Source of the DNA: Flavobacterium sp.
GTDB taxonomy: Bacteria; Bacteroidota; Bacteroidia; Flavobacteriales; Flavobacteriaceae
Direction of reading: 5' to 3'
DNA length: 64,000 bases
Assembly: GCF_029945805.1 (NCBI RefSeq)
Contig: NZ_JAQSDH010000033.1
Location: forward strand, 155,579-219,578
Shown here: positions 1 to 7,204 of the stretch, piece after piece
How the letters are laid out: each line of letters begins with the position of its first letter
Position numbering within the stretch: position 1 is the first letter of the stretch
The notes under the pieces: generated by a model
What the model was told of the DNA's origin: nothing
Database searches by the model: none
The model's input: the letters and a program-made list of their open reading frames with translations, nothing else
Position numbers and translations under genes: made by a program

Positions 1-348
1 TCTTTTGTCAAAATGTTTCAGGGAAACGTCAAGCCAAAACCAAGTCCAGATAAGTATCTTTTCGTTTCTGATACTGAATCTATAAGAGAAAAATTAGAAA
101 ACAAACTTCAAAAAAATACAGAAAGAATTCTTTTAGAAAACGGAAAAGCAGTATTTTCGCAATCGTTTTCGGAGAATAGAAATGTGGAAGTAATTTTGGA
201 TACAAATTATCTTAAATTTAAAGACGCAATCGCTTTTTTCGAAACCAACAAAAACAAGTCGTTTACATTTAAGTTGTTACCAATGCAAAGCAATTTCATC
301 ATCGGAAGCAATAGTAGTAACGATAGAGGCGAAGTGATAACAATATGA
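1..348 (+). CDS. C-terminal part of an unidentified protein (cut by window edge)
   Basis: The reading frame is open from base 1, so the true start probably lies to the left. An ATG at 13 could give 111 residues, but nothing favours it as the start. The visible part is soluble, lysine- and asparagine-rich, with no signal peptide or membrane segment and no motif I recognise. It ends with TGA at 346-348, 119 bases before the E2 gene, which appears to have its own promoter. I do not assign a function. Confidence 0.55.
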   Translation, partial: SFVKMFQGNVKPKPSPDKYLFVSDTESIREKLENKLQKNTERILLENGKAVFSQSFSENRNVEVILDTNYLKFKDAIAFFETNKNKSFTFKLLPMQSNFIIGSNSSNDRGEVITI

Positions 349-379
349 GAATTACGAGTTATGAATTACGGTTTGAAAG
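345..379. repeat. degenerate 7-bp array
   Basis: Five consecutive heptamers in register: ATGAGAA, TTACGAG, TTATGAA, TTACGGT, TTGAAAG. They overlap the stop codon of the upstream gene and fill the start of the intergenic space. The same 7-bp rhythm recurs at several other loci in this window. Confidence 0.5.
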
Positions 380-422
380 AATTAAAATTGTTGAATTCGA
401 GATAAAACCTAATTTGTTTTCC

Positions 423-430
423 TAATTTTG
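423..430 (+). promoter_or_regulatory. possible -7 box for the E2 gene
   Basis: TAATTTTG fits the Bacteroidota -7 consensus TAnnTTTG and lies 38 bases before the ATG at 468. No TTG is present at the expected distance of about 20 bases upstream, so the match is partial. Confidence 0.35.
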
Positions 431-467
431 CAAACGAAATTGAAAAACACAACTTTAGTTTACAGAT

Positions 468-1772
468 ATGGCAAAGTTTGAATTGAAATTACCTAAAATG
501 GGTGAAAGCGTTGCGGAAGCAACCATTACAAATTGGTTAAAAAGCGTTGGTGAAAAAATCGAGGCGGATGAAGCTGTTTTGGAAATCGCAACGGATAAAG
601 TCGATAGCGAAGTTCCAAGTGAAGTTTCGGGTACGTTAACCGAGATTTTATTTCAGGTAAATGATGTCGTAAAAGTGGGGCAGACCATTGCCATTATCGA
701 AACCGAAGGCGGTAGCGCTGCGCCAAGTCCAGTTGCAAATGCTGTTGCGGCTCCAGTTGCTGAAGTTGCTAAAACGGTTGATCCCGAAACTTCGGGAGCT
801 CAAGCTGCAGTTACTCCGGCTGATTTTAAATCATCAGATAAATTCTTTTCACCTTTAGTAAAAAATATTGCGACTGCAGAAGGAATTTCTGTAGCTGAAT
901 TGGAAAATATTAACGGTTCTGGAAAAGAAGGACGTGTTACCAAAGAAGATATTCTAAAATTTGTCGAAAGTCGAAAATCGAAAGTTGAAAGTCAGGTTAC
1001 TACTAAACCAGTAGCTGCGCAGGTTACTCCATCAGTACAAGCTGCTCCGGTTTCTGTAAATGGCGGCGACGAGATTATTGAAATGGACCGAATGCGTAAG
1101 CTGATTTCGGGTTATATGGTGGCTTCTGTGCAAACATCGGCACACGTACAATCCTTCATTGAAGTTGATGTGACCAATATTGTAAAATGGAGAGAAAAAG
1201 TAAAAGTAGCGTTCGAAAAGCGTGAAGGCGAAAAACTGACGTTCACTCCAATTATGATGGAAGCCGTTGCGAAAGCGCTGAAAGACTTCCCTGGAATGAA
1301 CATTTCTGTTGATGGCGATTACATCATCAAACGTAAAAATATAAACCTTGGTATGGCTGCGGCTTTGCCAAACGGAAACTTAATCGTTCCCGTAATTAAA
1401 AATGCAGATCAACTGAATTTAGTGGGAATGGCAAAAGCAGTTAACGATTTAGGAAATCGCGCTAAAACCGGAAAACTAAAACCAGACGATACGCAAGGCG
1501 GAACGTATACGGTTACCAACGTTGGAACGTTCGGTTCAGTATTTGGAACACCAATTATTAATCAGCCACAAGTTGGAATATTAGCACTTGGAGCCATTAG
1601 AAAAGTTCCTGCGGTAATTGAAACTCCAGAAGGTGATTTCATAGGTATACGTCAAAAAATGTTCTTGTCACATTCTTATGATCATAGAGTCGTTGATGGT
1701 GCATTAGGCGGAAGCTTCGTAAAACGAGTAGCAGATTATTTAGAAGCATTTGATCCGAATAGAGATTATTAA
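468..1772 (+). CDS. 2-oxo acid dehydrogenase complex E2 (dihydrolipoamide acyltransferase)
   Basis: This is the acyltransferase core of a 2-oxo acid dehydrogenase complex, which moves the acyl group from the lipoyl arm to CoA in the cytoplasm. Residues 2-77 form a lipoyl domain with the attachment lysine K44 in ATDKVDSEVPS. A peripheral subunit-binding domain lies near 125-165. The catalytic domain fills about 205-434 and ends with the motif DHRVVDG (H406, D410). The 434-residue length is normal with a single lipoyl domain. The DKVDSEVPS lipoyl loop and HRVVDG motif resemble branched-chain E2 more than SucB, but substrate cannot be settled here because no E1 or E3 is adjacent. The linker near residues 166-177 is encoded by a 7-bp repeat array. 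Confidence 0.93.
   Translation: MAKFELKLPKMGESVAEATITNWLKSVGEKIEADEAVLEIATDKVDSEVPSEVSGTLTEILFQVNDVVKVGQTIAIIETEGGSAAPSPVANAVAAPVAEVAKTVDPETSGAQAAVTPADFKSSDKFFSPLVKNIATAEGISVAELENINGSGKEGRVTKEDILKFVESRKSKVESQVTTKPVAAQVTPSVQAAPVSVNGGDEIIEMDRMRKLISGYMVASVQTSAHVQSFIEVDVTNIVKWREKVKVAFEKREGEKLTFTPIMMEAVAKALKDFPGMNISVDGDYIIKRKNINLGMAAALPNGNLIVPVIKNADQLNLVGMAKAVNDLGNRAKTGKLKPDDTQGGTYTVTNVGTFGSVFGTPIINQPQVGILALGAIRKVPAVIETPEGDFIGIRQKMFLSHSYDHRVVDGALGGSFVKRVADYLEAFDPNRDY
963..997 (+). repeat. 7-bp array inside the E2 coding region
   Basis: Five heptamers in register (GTCGAAA, GTCGAAA, ATCGAAA, GTTGAAA, GTCAGGT) encode the flexible linker VESRKSKVESQ between the subunit-binding and catalytic domains. 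The array keeps the reading frame and looks like the intergenic arrays elsewhere in the window. Confidence 0.7.
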
Positions 1773-1794
1773 TCGTATTTAAAATTTATAAACT

Positions 1795-1830
1795 AAAACC
1801 TTTCAAGTAATTGAGAGGTTTTTTAATTTT
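1795..1830 (+). terminator. terminator after E2
   Basis: AAACCT and AGGTTT arms around a loop, followed by TTTTTAATTTT, 23 bases after the E2 stop codon. The stem is AT-rich and modest. Confidence 0.6.
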
Positions 1831-1972
1831 ATAATTACTGAGTGACAGATAAACGTAGATGTTTTAGTTGGATGTAAAAAACTGTAATTATGTAAAATTA
1901 TAGCTCGTTTGATGTAATTTTTTTTGATCCATGTTGGGTTAGATTTGATGATATAAATTAACTTTCACTATT

Positions 1973-2494
1973 ATGAAAAATCTATCCCTTTGTGCACTCT
2001 CCTTATTTACATTCTGTATTTCGTTTGCACAAGAAATTAAGACTACAATTGTTGTAGATTCTGTTCAAACAAAAATTGAATCCAGTAAATACGCCAATGA
2101 TGAAAAAAAATCTCAACTCAAATCCGATCTTTCTGATCAGAAAAAAGTCATCAGAGATCAAAAACGACAAGACAATATAGCAACAGACGAACGAAAAGAA
2201 TTAGCCAGAACTCAAAAAAAACTTAAAAAGGAGCAAAAGCAAGTTCAAAAAGAGAATAGAGCGATAGCAAAAAGTAACGATAAGTTGAACAATGCTAAAG
2301 CAAAAGAAATTAAGCTTAATCAGAAATTAATTAATGCCAATAAAGATTTAGTTAAAATTCAAGGAAAATACGAAAGCAAGAAAAATTCAGGGAAATTATC
2401 TGCGGTACAAAGCAGCGAATTTGAAGTTAAAATAACAAAAAAACAACTTGAAGTAAAAAAGATAGAAGAAGACATTTCCAATTTGAATAGATAG
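1973..2494 (+). CDS. secreted lysine-rich coiled-coil protein
   Basis: The 173-residue product begins with a signal peptide (MKNLSLCALSLFTFCISFAQ, cleavage likely after AQ) and continues as one long, highly charged helix-forming stretch rich in K, Q, E and N, with heptad-like spacing of hydrophobic residues. It has no cysteine after the signal region, so it is not a lipoprotein. It is a single-gene unit between two terminators. I do not recognise a named family; a periplasmic or outer-membrane-associated structural role is only a guess from the shape. Confidence 0.75.
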   Translation: MKNLSLCALSLFTFCISFAQEIKTTIVVDSVQTKIESSKYANDEKKSQLKSDLSDQKKVIRDQKRQDNIATDERKELARTQKKLKKEQKQVQKENRAIAKSNDKLNNAKAKEIKLNQKLINANKDLVKIQGKYESKKNSGKLSAVQSSEFEVKITKKQLEVKKIEEDISNLNR

Positions 2495-2544
2495 TTTTTT
2501 CAATAAAATATTTATCAAAACAGAATTCTTCTCTTCAATACCAT

Positions 2545-2576
2545 AAAAAGCCCGAAATTTTAGTCGGGTTTTTTTA
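2545..2576 (+). terminator. terminator after the coiled-coil gene
   Basis: Stem CCCGA / TCGGG with flanking A and T runs (ends GGGTTTTTTT), 51 bases after the stop codon. The A-rich 5' flank means it could act in both directions. Confidence 0.75.
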
Positions 2577-2590
2577 TTTTCACTTGTTTC

Positions 2591-2725
2591 AAAATCATTA
2601 TTGCACGTTCTAAAGTCATTCTGGGAGGTCCTAAAATCATTTATAATCAGTAAAAAATCATTTATCATCGGTTACTATTCATTTTTAACTGGTAACAAAT
2701 CATTTACGTTTACTGCTAAATCATT
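2591..2725. repeat. seven-copy array with an exact 21-bp period
   Basis: The core AAAATCATT (variants AAAGTCATT, CTATTCATT, CAAATCATT, TAAATCATT) ends at 2599, 2620, 2641, 2662, 2683, 2704 and 2725, so each step is exactly 21 bases. The bases between cores differ from copy to copy. The array fills most of the intergenic space before the exonuclease gene. Read on the minus strand, three of the copies would encode NDF-xxxx heptapeptides, but that frame has no other support. Confidence 0.85.
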
Positions 2726-2792
2726 TGTTAAAATAATCTAATTATCGACCATCTGTAACTTCAATATTTTATATTTGCTCGCTTAATATTTT

Positions 2793-3572
2793 ATGATGGA
2801 ATTAAAACTCACACGTCCGATTTGCTTTTTTGATTTGGAAACTACAGGTATCGAAGTTGCCAAAGACCGAATTGTAGAAATCTCAATTTTCAAGGTTTTC
2901 CCCAACGGAAATAAGGAAAGCAAAACCTGGTTAGTGAATCCAACCATTCCAATTCCGCTGCAGTCAACAGCTATTCACGGAATTACAAATGAAAAGGTTG
3001 CCAACGAACCAACGTTCAAAGAATTGGCTTCCCAAATTCACATGATGATTAAAGATTCTGATTTGGCAGGATTTAATTCGGATCGATTTGACATACCCTT
3101 ATTAGCAGAAGAATTATTGCGTGCTGAAGTCGATTTTGATATGAAAAACCGAGTTTCAGTTGATGTTCAGACTATTTTTCATAAAAAAGAAGAACGAACC
3201 TTGAGCGCGGCTTATAAATTTTATTGCAATCAAAGTTTAGAAAATGCGCACAGTGCTGAAGCAGATACGATGGCAACGTATGAAATTCTGAAAGCACAAT
3301 TGGACCGATATGAAGATTTAGATAACGATATGAAAACGCTATCTGAATTTACTACTAGAAAAAAAGCCGTTGATTTTGCTGGTTTCATTGCATTGAATGC
3401 AGAAGGGCAGGAGATGTTCTCTTTCGGGAAACACAAAGGCGTTTTAGTTGATGAAGTTCTGGAAAAAGAACCGGGTTATTTTGGCTGGATTCAAAATGCG
3501 GATTTTCCATTGTATACCAAAAAAGTGCTTACAGCAATAAAATTAAGGAAACTGAATAATAAATTTAACTAG
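2793..3572 (+). CDS. DnaQ-family 3'-5' exonuclease with ExoX-like C-terminal domain
   Basis: A DEDDh exonuclease of 259 residues that removes nucleotides from DNA 3' ends. Motif Exo I is FDLETTG (near residue 14), Exo II includes the aspartate in AGFNSDRFD (about 90), and Exo III is HSAEADT (about 150). After the nuclease domain a short C-terminal segment, FSFGKHKGVLVDEVLEKEPG, matches the small domain seen at the end of ExoX-like proteins. It is not the polymerase epsilon subunit in any obvious context. Two adjacent ATGs (2793, 2796) are possible starts. The gene follows the 21-bp array directly. Confidence 0.9.
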   Translation: MMELKLTRPICFFDLETTGIEVAKDRIVEISIFKVFPNGNKESKTWLVNPTIPIPLQSTAIHGITNEKVANEPTFKELASQIHMMIKDSDLAGFNSDRFDIPLLAEELLRAEVDFDMKNRVSVDVQTIFHKKEERTLSAAYKFYCNQSLENAHSAEADTMATYEILKAQLDRYEDLDNDMKTLSEFTTRKKAVDFAGFIALNAEGQEMFSFGKHKGVLVDEVLEKEPGYFGWIQNADFPLYTKKVLTAIKLRKLNNKFN

Positions 3573-3605
3573 AAGAGTGAAGATAAGATAAAGACAATAG
3601 ATAGT

Positions 3606-3640
3606 CTTGATTCTTGCTTCTTGCTTCTTTTTTCTTGTCA
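3606..3640 (+). repeat. 7-bp array abutting a start codon
   Basis: Five heptamers in register: CTTGATT, CTTGCTT, CTTGCTT, CTTTTTT, CTTGTCA. The last base is the A of the ATG of the following gene, so the array occupies its whole ribosome-binding region. A frame upstream through the array is open from an ATT-like start at 3607, but the homologous protein start is the ATG at 3640. Confidence 0.7.
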
Positions 3641-4251
3641 TGAAAATAATCTGCATCGGAAGAAATTATGCGAATCATATAGCGGAACTCAACAATGAGC
3701 GTCCGGATGAACCTGTGATTTTCATGAAAACAGATACATCAGTTTTACCAAAGAAAACACCATTTACAATTCCAGCATTCACTAACGATGTTCATCACGA
3801 AATTGAGATTTTGGTAAAGATTTGTAAAGTCGGAAAATACATTGATACTAAATTCGCCCATAAATATTATGATGAAATTGGTTTAGGAATTGATTTTACG
3901 GCAAGAGATCTTCAGCAAAAGCTTAAAGAAAAAGGGCTTCCTTGGGAAAAAGCGAAAGCATTCGACGGTTCAGCGATTATTGGCGACTTTTATCCGAAAA
4001 ACGATTTTAATTCGGTAGAAAATATTAATTTTGAATTGAAAAATAATGGACAAATTGTCCAAAAAGGAAATACAAGTCAAATGCTTTGGAATATAGATGA
4101 AATTATTTCACATATATCGCAGTATTTTACATTAAAAAAGGGTGATATCATTTTCACCGGAACACCAGAAGGTGTCGCAAAAGTAAATCCAAATGATGTT
4201 CTTGAAGGATTTATAGAAGATAAACTAGTATTAAGATTACACATTAAATAA
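3640..4251 (+). CDS. fumarylacetoacetate hydrolase (FAH) family protein
   Basis: A 203-residue member of the FAH fold family, which acts on 2-oxo acids or their enol forms with a divalent metal. The start MKIICIGRNYANHIAELNN is the typical N terminus of short YcgM/FAHD1-like members, so I use the ATG at 3640. Metal-binding acidic positions are suggested by HEIEILVKI and IGLGIDFTARDLQ, and the family motif FTGTPEGV is near the C terminus. FAHD1-like members are oxaloacetate decarboxylases or acylpyruvases; the substrate here is open. The stop overlaps the next start (TAATG), implying translational coupling to the HPt gene. Confidence 0.88.
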   Translation: MKIICIGRNYANHIAELNNERPDEPVIFMKTDTSVLPKKTPFTIPAFTNDVHHEIEILVKICKVGKYIDTKFAHKYYDEIGLGIDFTARDLQQKLKEKGLPWEKAKAFDGSAIIGDFYPKNDFNSVENINFELKNNGQIVQKGNTSQMLWNIDEIISHISQYFTLKKGDIIFTGTPEGVAKVNPNDVLEGFIEDKLVLRLHIK

Positions 4252-4595
4252 TGGCAATAAATTATAACTTAGCAAAGGTTTACGCACTATCAGACAACGA
4301 TCCAGAGTTCGTAATGCAAATCATCACACTTTTCGTAACCGAAGTTCCAGAAGATTTGAAACAAATTGATTTAGGGATCAAAAATAAAGATCACAAATTG
4401 GCTTACAGCTATGCCCACAAAATCAAACCTAGTTTAGATTTAATGGGAATGACTGTAGCTTTCGAGGAAATACTTCAAGTAGAAGCTTGGACCAAAGCCG
4501 AAGGTAAACGCAAAGAAATTGAACATACTTTTGAAAGTATTCAAAGCCAAATTGACAAAGCCGTAAAAGAAATCAAGAAAGATTTCGAGATATAA
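4251..4595 (+). CDS. HPt (histidine phosphotransfer) domain protein
   Basis: A 114-residue stand-alone HPt protein. The phosphoacceptor is H56 in AYSYAHKIKPSLDLMGM, which matches the HxxKxxxxxxG pattern of HPt helices. The rest of the chain is helical with no catalytic motif, so it would relay phosphate between receiver domains. No histidine kinase is next to it; the partner could be encoded elsewhere. It overlaps the FAH gene by one base (TAATG). Confidence 0.8.
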   Translation: MAINYNLAKVYALSDNDPEFVMQIITLFVTEVPEDLKQIDLGIKNKDHKLAYSYAHKIKPSLDLMGMTVAFEEILQVEAWTKAEGKRKEIEHTFESIQSQIDKAVKEIKKDFEI

Positions 4596-4612
4596 ATAAG
4601 AAGCGAATGGTT

Positions 4613-4645
4613 CGGGAATTGTCAGAAATGGTAATTCCCGCTTTT
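4613..4645. terminator. terminator-like hairpin after the HPt gene
   Basis: A perfect 8-bp stem (CGGGAATT at 4613-4620, AATTCCCG at 4633-4640) with a 12-base loop, followed by a short CTTTT. It sits 18 bases after the HPt stop codon. The weak T-tract lowers certainty. Confidence 0.6.
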
Positions 4646-4741
4646 CGTTATACTTCGTGCCACTTCAATCGGGGCTAAAGGATAGTCCATTTTACTTCTT
4701 GTTATCGTTCGAGATAAATTAATCTAAAAACTTAGTATTCC

Positions 4742-5998
4742 ATGAAAGCAACCATAGTAACCATTGGCGACGAAATTCTGATTGGACAAATTGTAGATAC
4801 CAACTCAGGATTCATTGCAAAAGCATTGGATAAAATTGGAGTAGAAACGGTTGAAATGCTTTCTATTTCCGATAAGAAACAACACATTTTAGACACTTTT
4901 TCCAATCTCCAAAATAAAGTAGATTTAGTTATTATTACAGGCGGTTTAGGACCAACAAAAGATGATATTACCAAACATACTTTTTGCGAATACTTTGATG
5001 ACGTGTTAGTCGTAAATCAGCAAGTTTTGTCTCATGTTACCCAAATTATTGAGGGAATTTATAAAAGGCCTATTACGCAGTTAAACAAAGACCAAGCGTT
5101 GGTTCCGTCCAAATGCGAAGTGCTTTTCAATAAAGTTGGTACAGCGCCCGGAATGTGGATGAAGAATCAAAATACCGTCTATATTTCGCTTCCCGGAGTT
5201 CCGTACGAAATGAAATATCTGGTAGAGAATGAAATCATACCTAAAGTCGTAAAAGAGTACAAACGACCGTATATTGTTCACAGGACGATTCTGACCTATG
5301 GTCAAGGAGAAAGCATGATAGCGGAACGAATTGAAAATTGGGAAAACAAGCTACCCGAATTCATTAAATTGGCTTATTTACCTAGTCCTGGAAAAGTTCG
5401 CTTGCGATTAACAGCTCGTGGCAAGGACGAGCAAATACTGCTGAAGGCTATTGAGGAAAACGTACAATCGTTAACTAATATTATTGGTGATATTATCGTT
5501 GGTTTTGATGAAAATGAAACGATTGAAGTGGTTATTGGAAAACTGCTTACGCAACAAGGGAAAACCATTTCTACTGCAGAAAGTTGTTCTGGCGGAAAAA
5601 TTGCTCAAATGCTTACTTCGGTTGCTGGTTCTTCGGCTTATTTTAGAGGAAGCGTTGTGAGTTATGCTACTGATATCAAAACATCAGTTTTAGGAGTTGA
5701 CGCTAAGATAATTGATGCGTTTTCTGTAGTAAGTTCAGAAGTGGCAAAGGAAATGGCCTTAGGAGTTCAGAAACTAATGAAAACGGATTATGCTATTGCA
5801 ACAACGGGCAATGCAGGACCAACTTCCGAACCTGGAAATGCAGAAGTAGGAACAGTTTACATTGCATTGGCAACACCAAATAGAGTTTTTGTTGAAGAGT
5901 TCAATTTTGGGCAACCCCGTGAAAAAGTGATAGATAGAACTTCAAATAAAGCATTGGAAATTGTGCAGAAAGAAATTTTAAAAAATGCCTACAGCTAA
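4742..5998 (+). CDS. cinA: CinA-like protein (nicotinamide-nucleotide amidase / competence-damage family)
   Basis: A 418-residue two-domain protein. The N-terminal MoCF-like domain starts [16 protein letters not shown] and contains [13 protein letters not shown]. The C-terminal deamidase domain has [23 protein letters not shown] and ATTGNAGP, the motifs of PncC/CinA enzymes that convert NMN to NaMN in pyridine nucleotide recycling; the N-terminal domain of some members is an ADP-ribose pyrophosphatase. Length is typical of full CinA. It has its own intergenic region on both sides. Confidence 0.95.
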   Translation: MKATIVTIGDEILIGQIVDTNSGFIAKALDKIGVETVEMLSISDKKQHILDTFSNLQNKVDLVIITGGLGPTKDDITKHTFCEYFDDVLVVNQQVLSHVTQIIEGIYKRPITQLNKDQALVPSKCEVLFNKVGTAPGMWMKNQNTVYISLPGVPYEMKYLVENEIIPKVVKEYKRPYIVHRTILTYGQGESMIAERIENWENKLPEFIKLAYLPSPGKVRLRLTARGKDEQILLKAIEENVQSLTNIIGDIIVGFDENETIEVVIGKLLTQQGKTISTAESCSGGKIAQMLTSVAGSSAYFRGSVVSYATDIKTSVLGVDAKIIDAFSVVSSEVAKEMALGVQKLMKTDYAIATTGNAGPTSEPGNAEVGTVYIALATPNRVFVEEFNFGQPREKVIDRTSNKALEIVQKEILKNAYS

Positions 5999-6091
5999 AA
6001 TGGGAATGTTAATAAAATTGTTCAAAAAAGATATTCTTTTTCACCAATAAAAATCAAATAAAAAAAAGAAAAAAAATCTATAATAATTATT

Positions 6092-6122
6092 TTGTTTCAA
6101 TGATTTATTTTTCTTAAGTTTG
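6092..6122 (+). promoter_or_regulatory. promoter of the rpmB-rpmG-ftsY unit
   Basis: TTG at 6092-6094, a 20-base spacer, then TAAGTTTG at 6115-6122, which fits the Bacteroidota -33/-7 pattern. It sits 38 bases before the L28 start codon and follows a long A-rich tract. Confidence 0.75.
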
Positions 6123-6159
6123 CACCCTCGAATTGAATAACGATATAAAGATAAGTATA

Positions 6160-6396
6160 ATGTCAAGAGTTTGTGACCTTACAGGTAAAAGAGCGATGGT
6201 GGGAAATAATGTTTCTCACGCAATGAACAAGACTAAGAGAAAATTTTCTGTTAACTTAGTTAAAAAACGTTTCTATCTTGCGGAAGAAGACAGATGGGTT
6301 ACTTTAAGAGTAGCTTGTTCTACAATTAAAACAATCAATAAAAATGGATTGGCTGCAGTTTTGAAAAAAGCAAAGGCTGAGGGATTTATTAAATAA
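6160..6396 (+). CDS. rpmB: 50S ribosomal protein L28
   Basis: A 78-residue L28 (bL28) protein of the large ribosomal subunit. The start [20 protein letters not shown] is diagnostic, so the ATG at 6160 is used; an upstream in-frame TTG at 6133 would add nine residues that the family does not have. The gene leads a conserved unit with L33, a DUF4295 protein and ftsY. Confidence 0.97.
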   Translation: MSRVCDLTGKRAMVGNNVSHAMNKTKRKFSVNLVKKRFYLAEEDRWVTLRVACSTIKTINKNGLAAVLKKAKAEGFIK

Positions 6397-6424
6397 TTCT
6401 TAATCCGATAAAAATAAAAGTAAG

Positions 6425-6607
6425 ATGGCAAAGAAAGGTAATAGAATACAAGTTATTTTAGAATGTACTGAGCACAAAGGAACAGGTCTTCCTGGAACTT
6501 CTCGTTACATTACAAACAAAAACAAGAAAAATACTCCAGATAGATTAGAGATTAAGAAATTTAATCCAATTTTAAAGAGAATGACTGTTCACAAAGAAAT
6601 TAAATAA
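6425..6607 (+). CDS. rpmG: 50S ribosomal protein L33
   Basis: A 60-residue L33 (bL33). It has the family's [11 protein letters not shown] start, [21 protein letters not shown] centre and [10 protein letters not shown] end. Only one of the four zinc-ribbon cysteines remains, so this is the zinc-independent form. It lies 28 bases after rpmB and is presumably co-transcribed. Confidence 0.96.
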   Translation: MAKKGNRIQVILECTEHKGTGLPGTSRYITNKNKKNTPDRLEIKKFNPILKRMTVHKEIK

Positions 6608-6678
6608 TTAGAGATTTAGTACAATTTCAGATGATCTCATCTGAATAAAATATTCAATCAAAATAACAAATATTAGTC

Positions 6679-6831
6679 ATGGCAAAGAAAACCGTAGCAA
6701 CGCTTCAAACAGCTTCTAAAAGATTATCAAAAGCTATCAAAATGGTAAAATCTCCAAAAACAGGAGCTTATACTTTTGTTGAAAGCATTATGACACCAGA
6801 AGAAGTGGATAGTTTCTTAGCAAAGAAATAA
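6679..6831 (+). CDS. DUF4295 family small basic protein
   Basis: A 50-residue basic protein beginning MAKKTVATLQTASKRLSKA and ending EEVDSFLAKK. The size, charge and fixed position between rpmG and ftsY match the DUF4295 family of Bacteroidota. From memory, a Bacteroidota-specific ribosomal protein (bL38) has been described from a Flavobacterium ribosome structure and may be this family; I am not certain of that match. It lies 71 bases after rpmG and is followed by a strong terminator. Confidence 0.88.
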   Translation: MAKKTVATLQTASKRLSKAIKMVKSPKTGAYTFVESIMTPEEVDSFLAKK

Positions 6832-6852
6832 TTCCAATTAAAACAATATATC

Positions 6853-6887
6853 AAAGCTACTTTCTTTTGGAAGTAGCTTTTTTATTT
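6853..6887 (+). terminator. strong terminator after the ribosomal protein genes
   Basis: A perfect 10-bp stem (AAAGCTACTT at 6853-6862, AAGTAGCTTT at 6871-6880) with an 8-base loop and a T-rich tail. It separates the ribosomal genes from ftsY. Confidence 0.9.
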
Positions 6888-7204
6888 ATGTAAGCCGTTG
6901 GTCGAAATTATCATCAGTTTAATAAAATTAGATTTTTAAATTATTTTTGAGTCCAATTAGAACCATAAATGGCAGTCTGAGCTTGTCGAAGGACTTTTTT
7001 AAGGCTCTTATATAAGCTAAGTCTAAAACAAATTGTAAATAATTGATGTTACTATATAAATGCACCCAAAGGTTTATCTATTTCTTCTCTATTTATTATT
7101 TTGAATAAGGAAGAAGTAAGCTGGTAAAAATTTCATATTTTTGACTGCAAAATGAAATTTTCATTTCGTTTTTTACAACATTTTTGAACTCCAATCCGTA
7201 ACAA
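6888..7204. other. intergenic region before ftsY
   Basis: No gene is supported here. The region holds a REP-like motif at 6974-6995 and a TATTTTTG box at 7136-7143 that fits TAnnTTTG and could serve ftsY, though no TTG lies at the right distance. An open frame on the minus strand (7096-7602) runs antisense into ftsY and is not credible. Confidence 0.45.
6974..6995. repeat. REP-like motif with CTGAGCTTGTCGAAG core
   Basis: The core CTGAGCTTGTCGAAG is bounded by AGT and GACT, giving a short imperfect hairpin, followed by TTTTTT. The same kind of core occurs as dispersed short repeats in many bacterial genomes. Only this copy is present in the window. Confidence 0.4.

Noticed and set aside
2396..2668. 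90-codon minus-strand frame with NDF heptapeptide repeats
   Set aside because: The repeated peptide comes from the 21-bp DNA array; the rest is antisense to the coiled-coil gene and terminator.
2591..2725. 21-bp array as a CRISPR array
   Set aside because: Cores are only 9 bases, the period is far too short for repeat plus spacer, and no cas gene is in the window.
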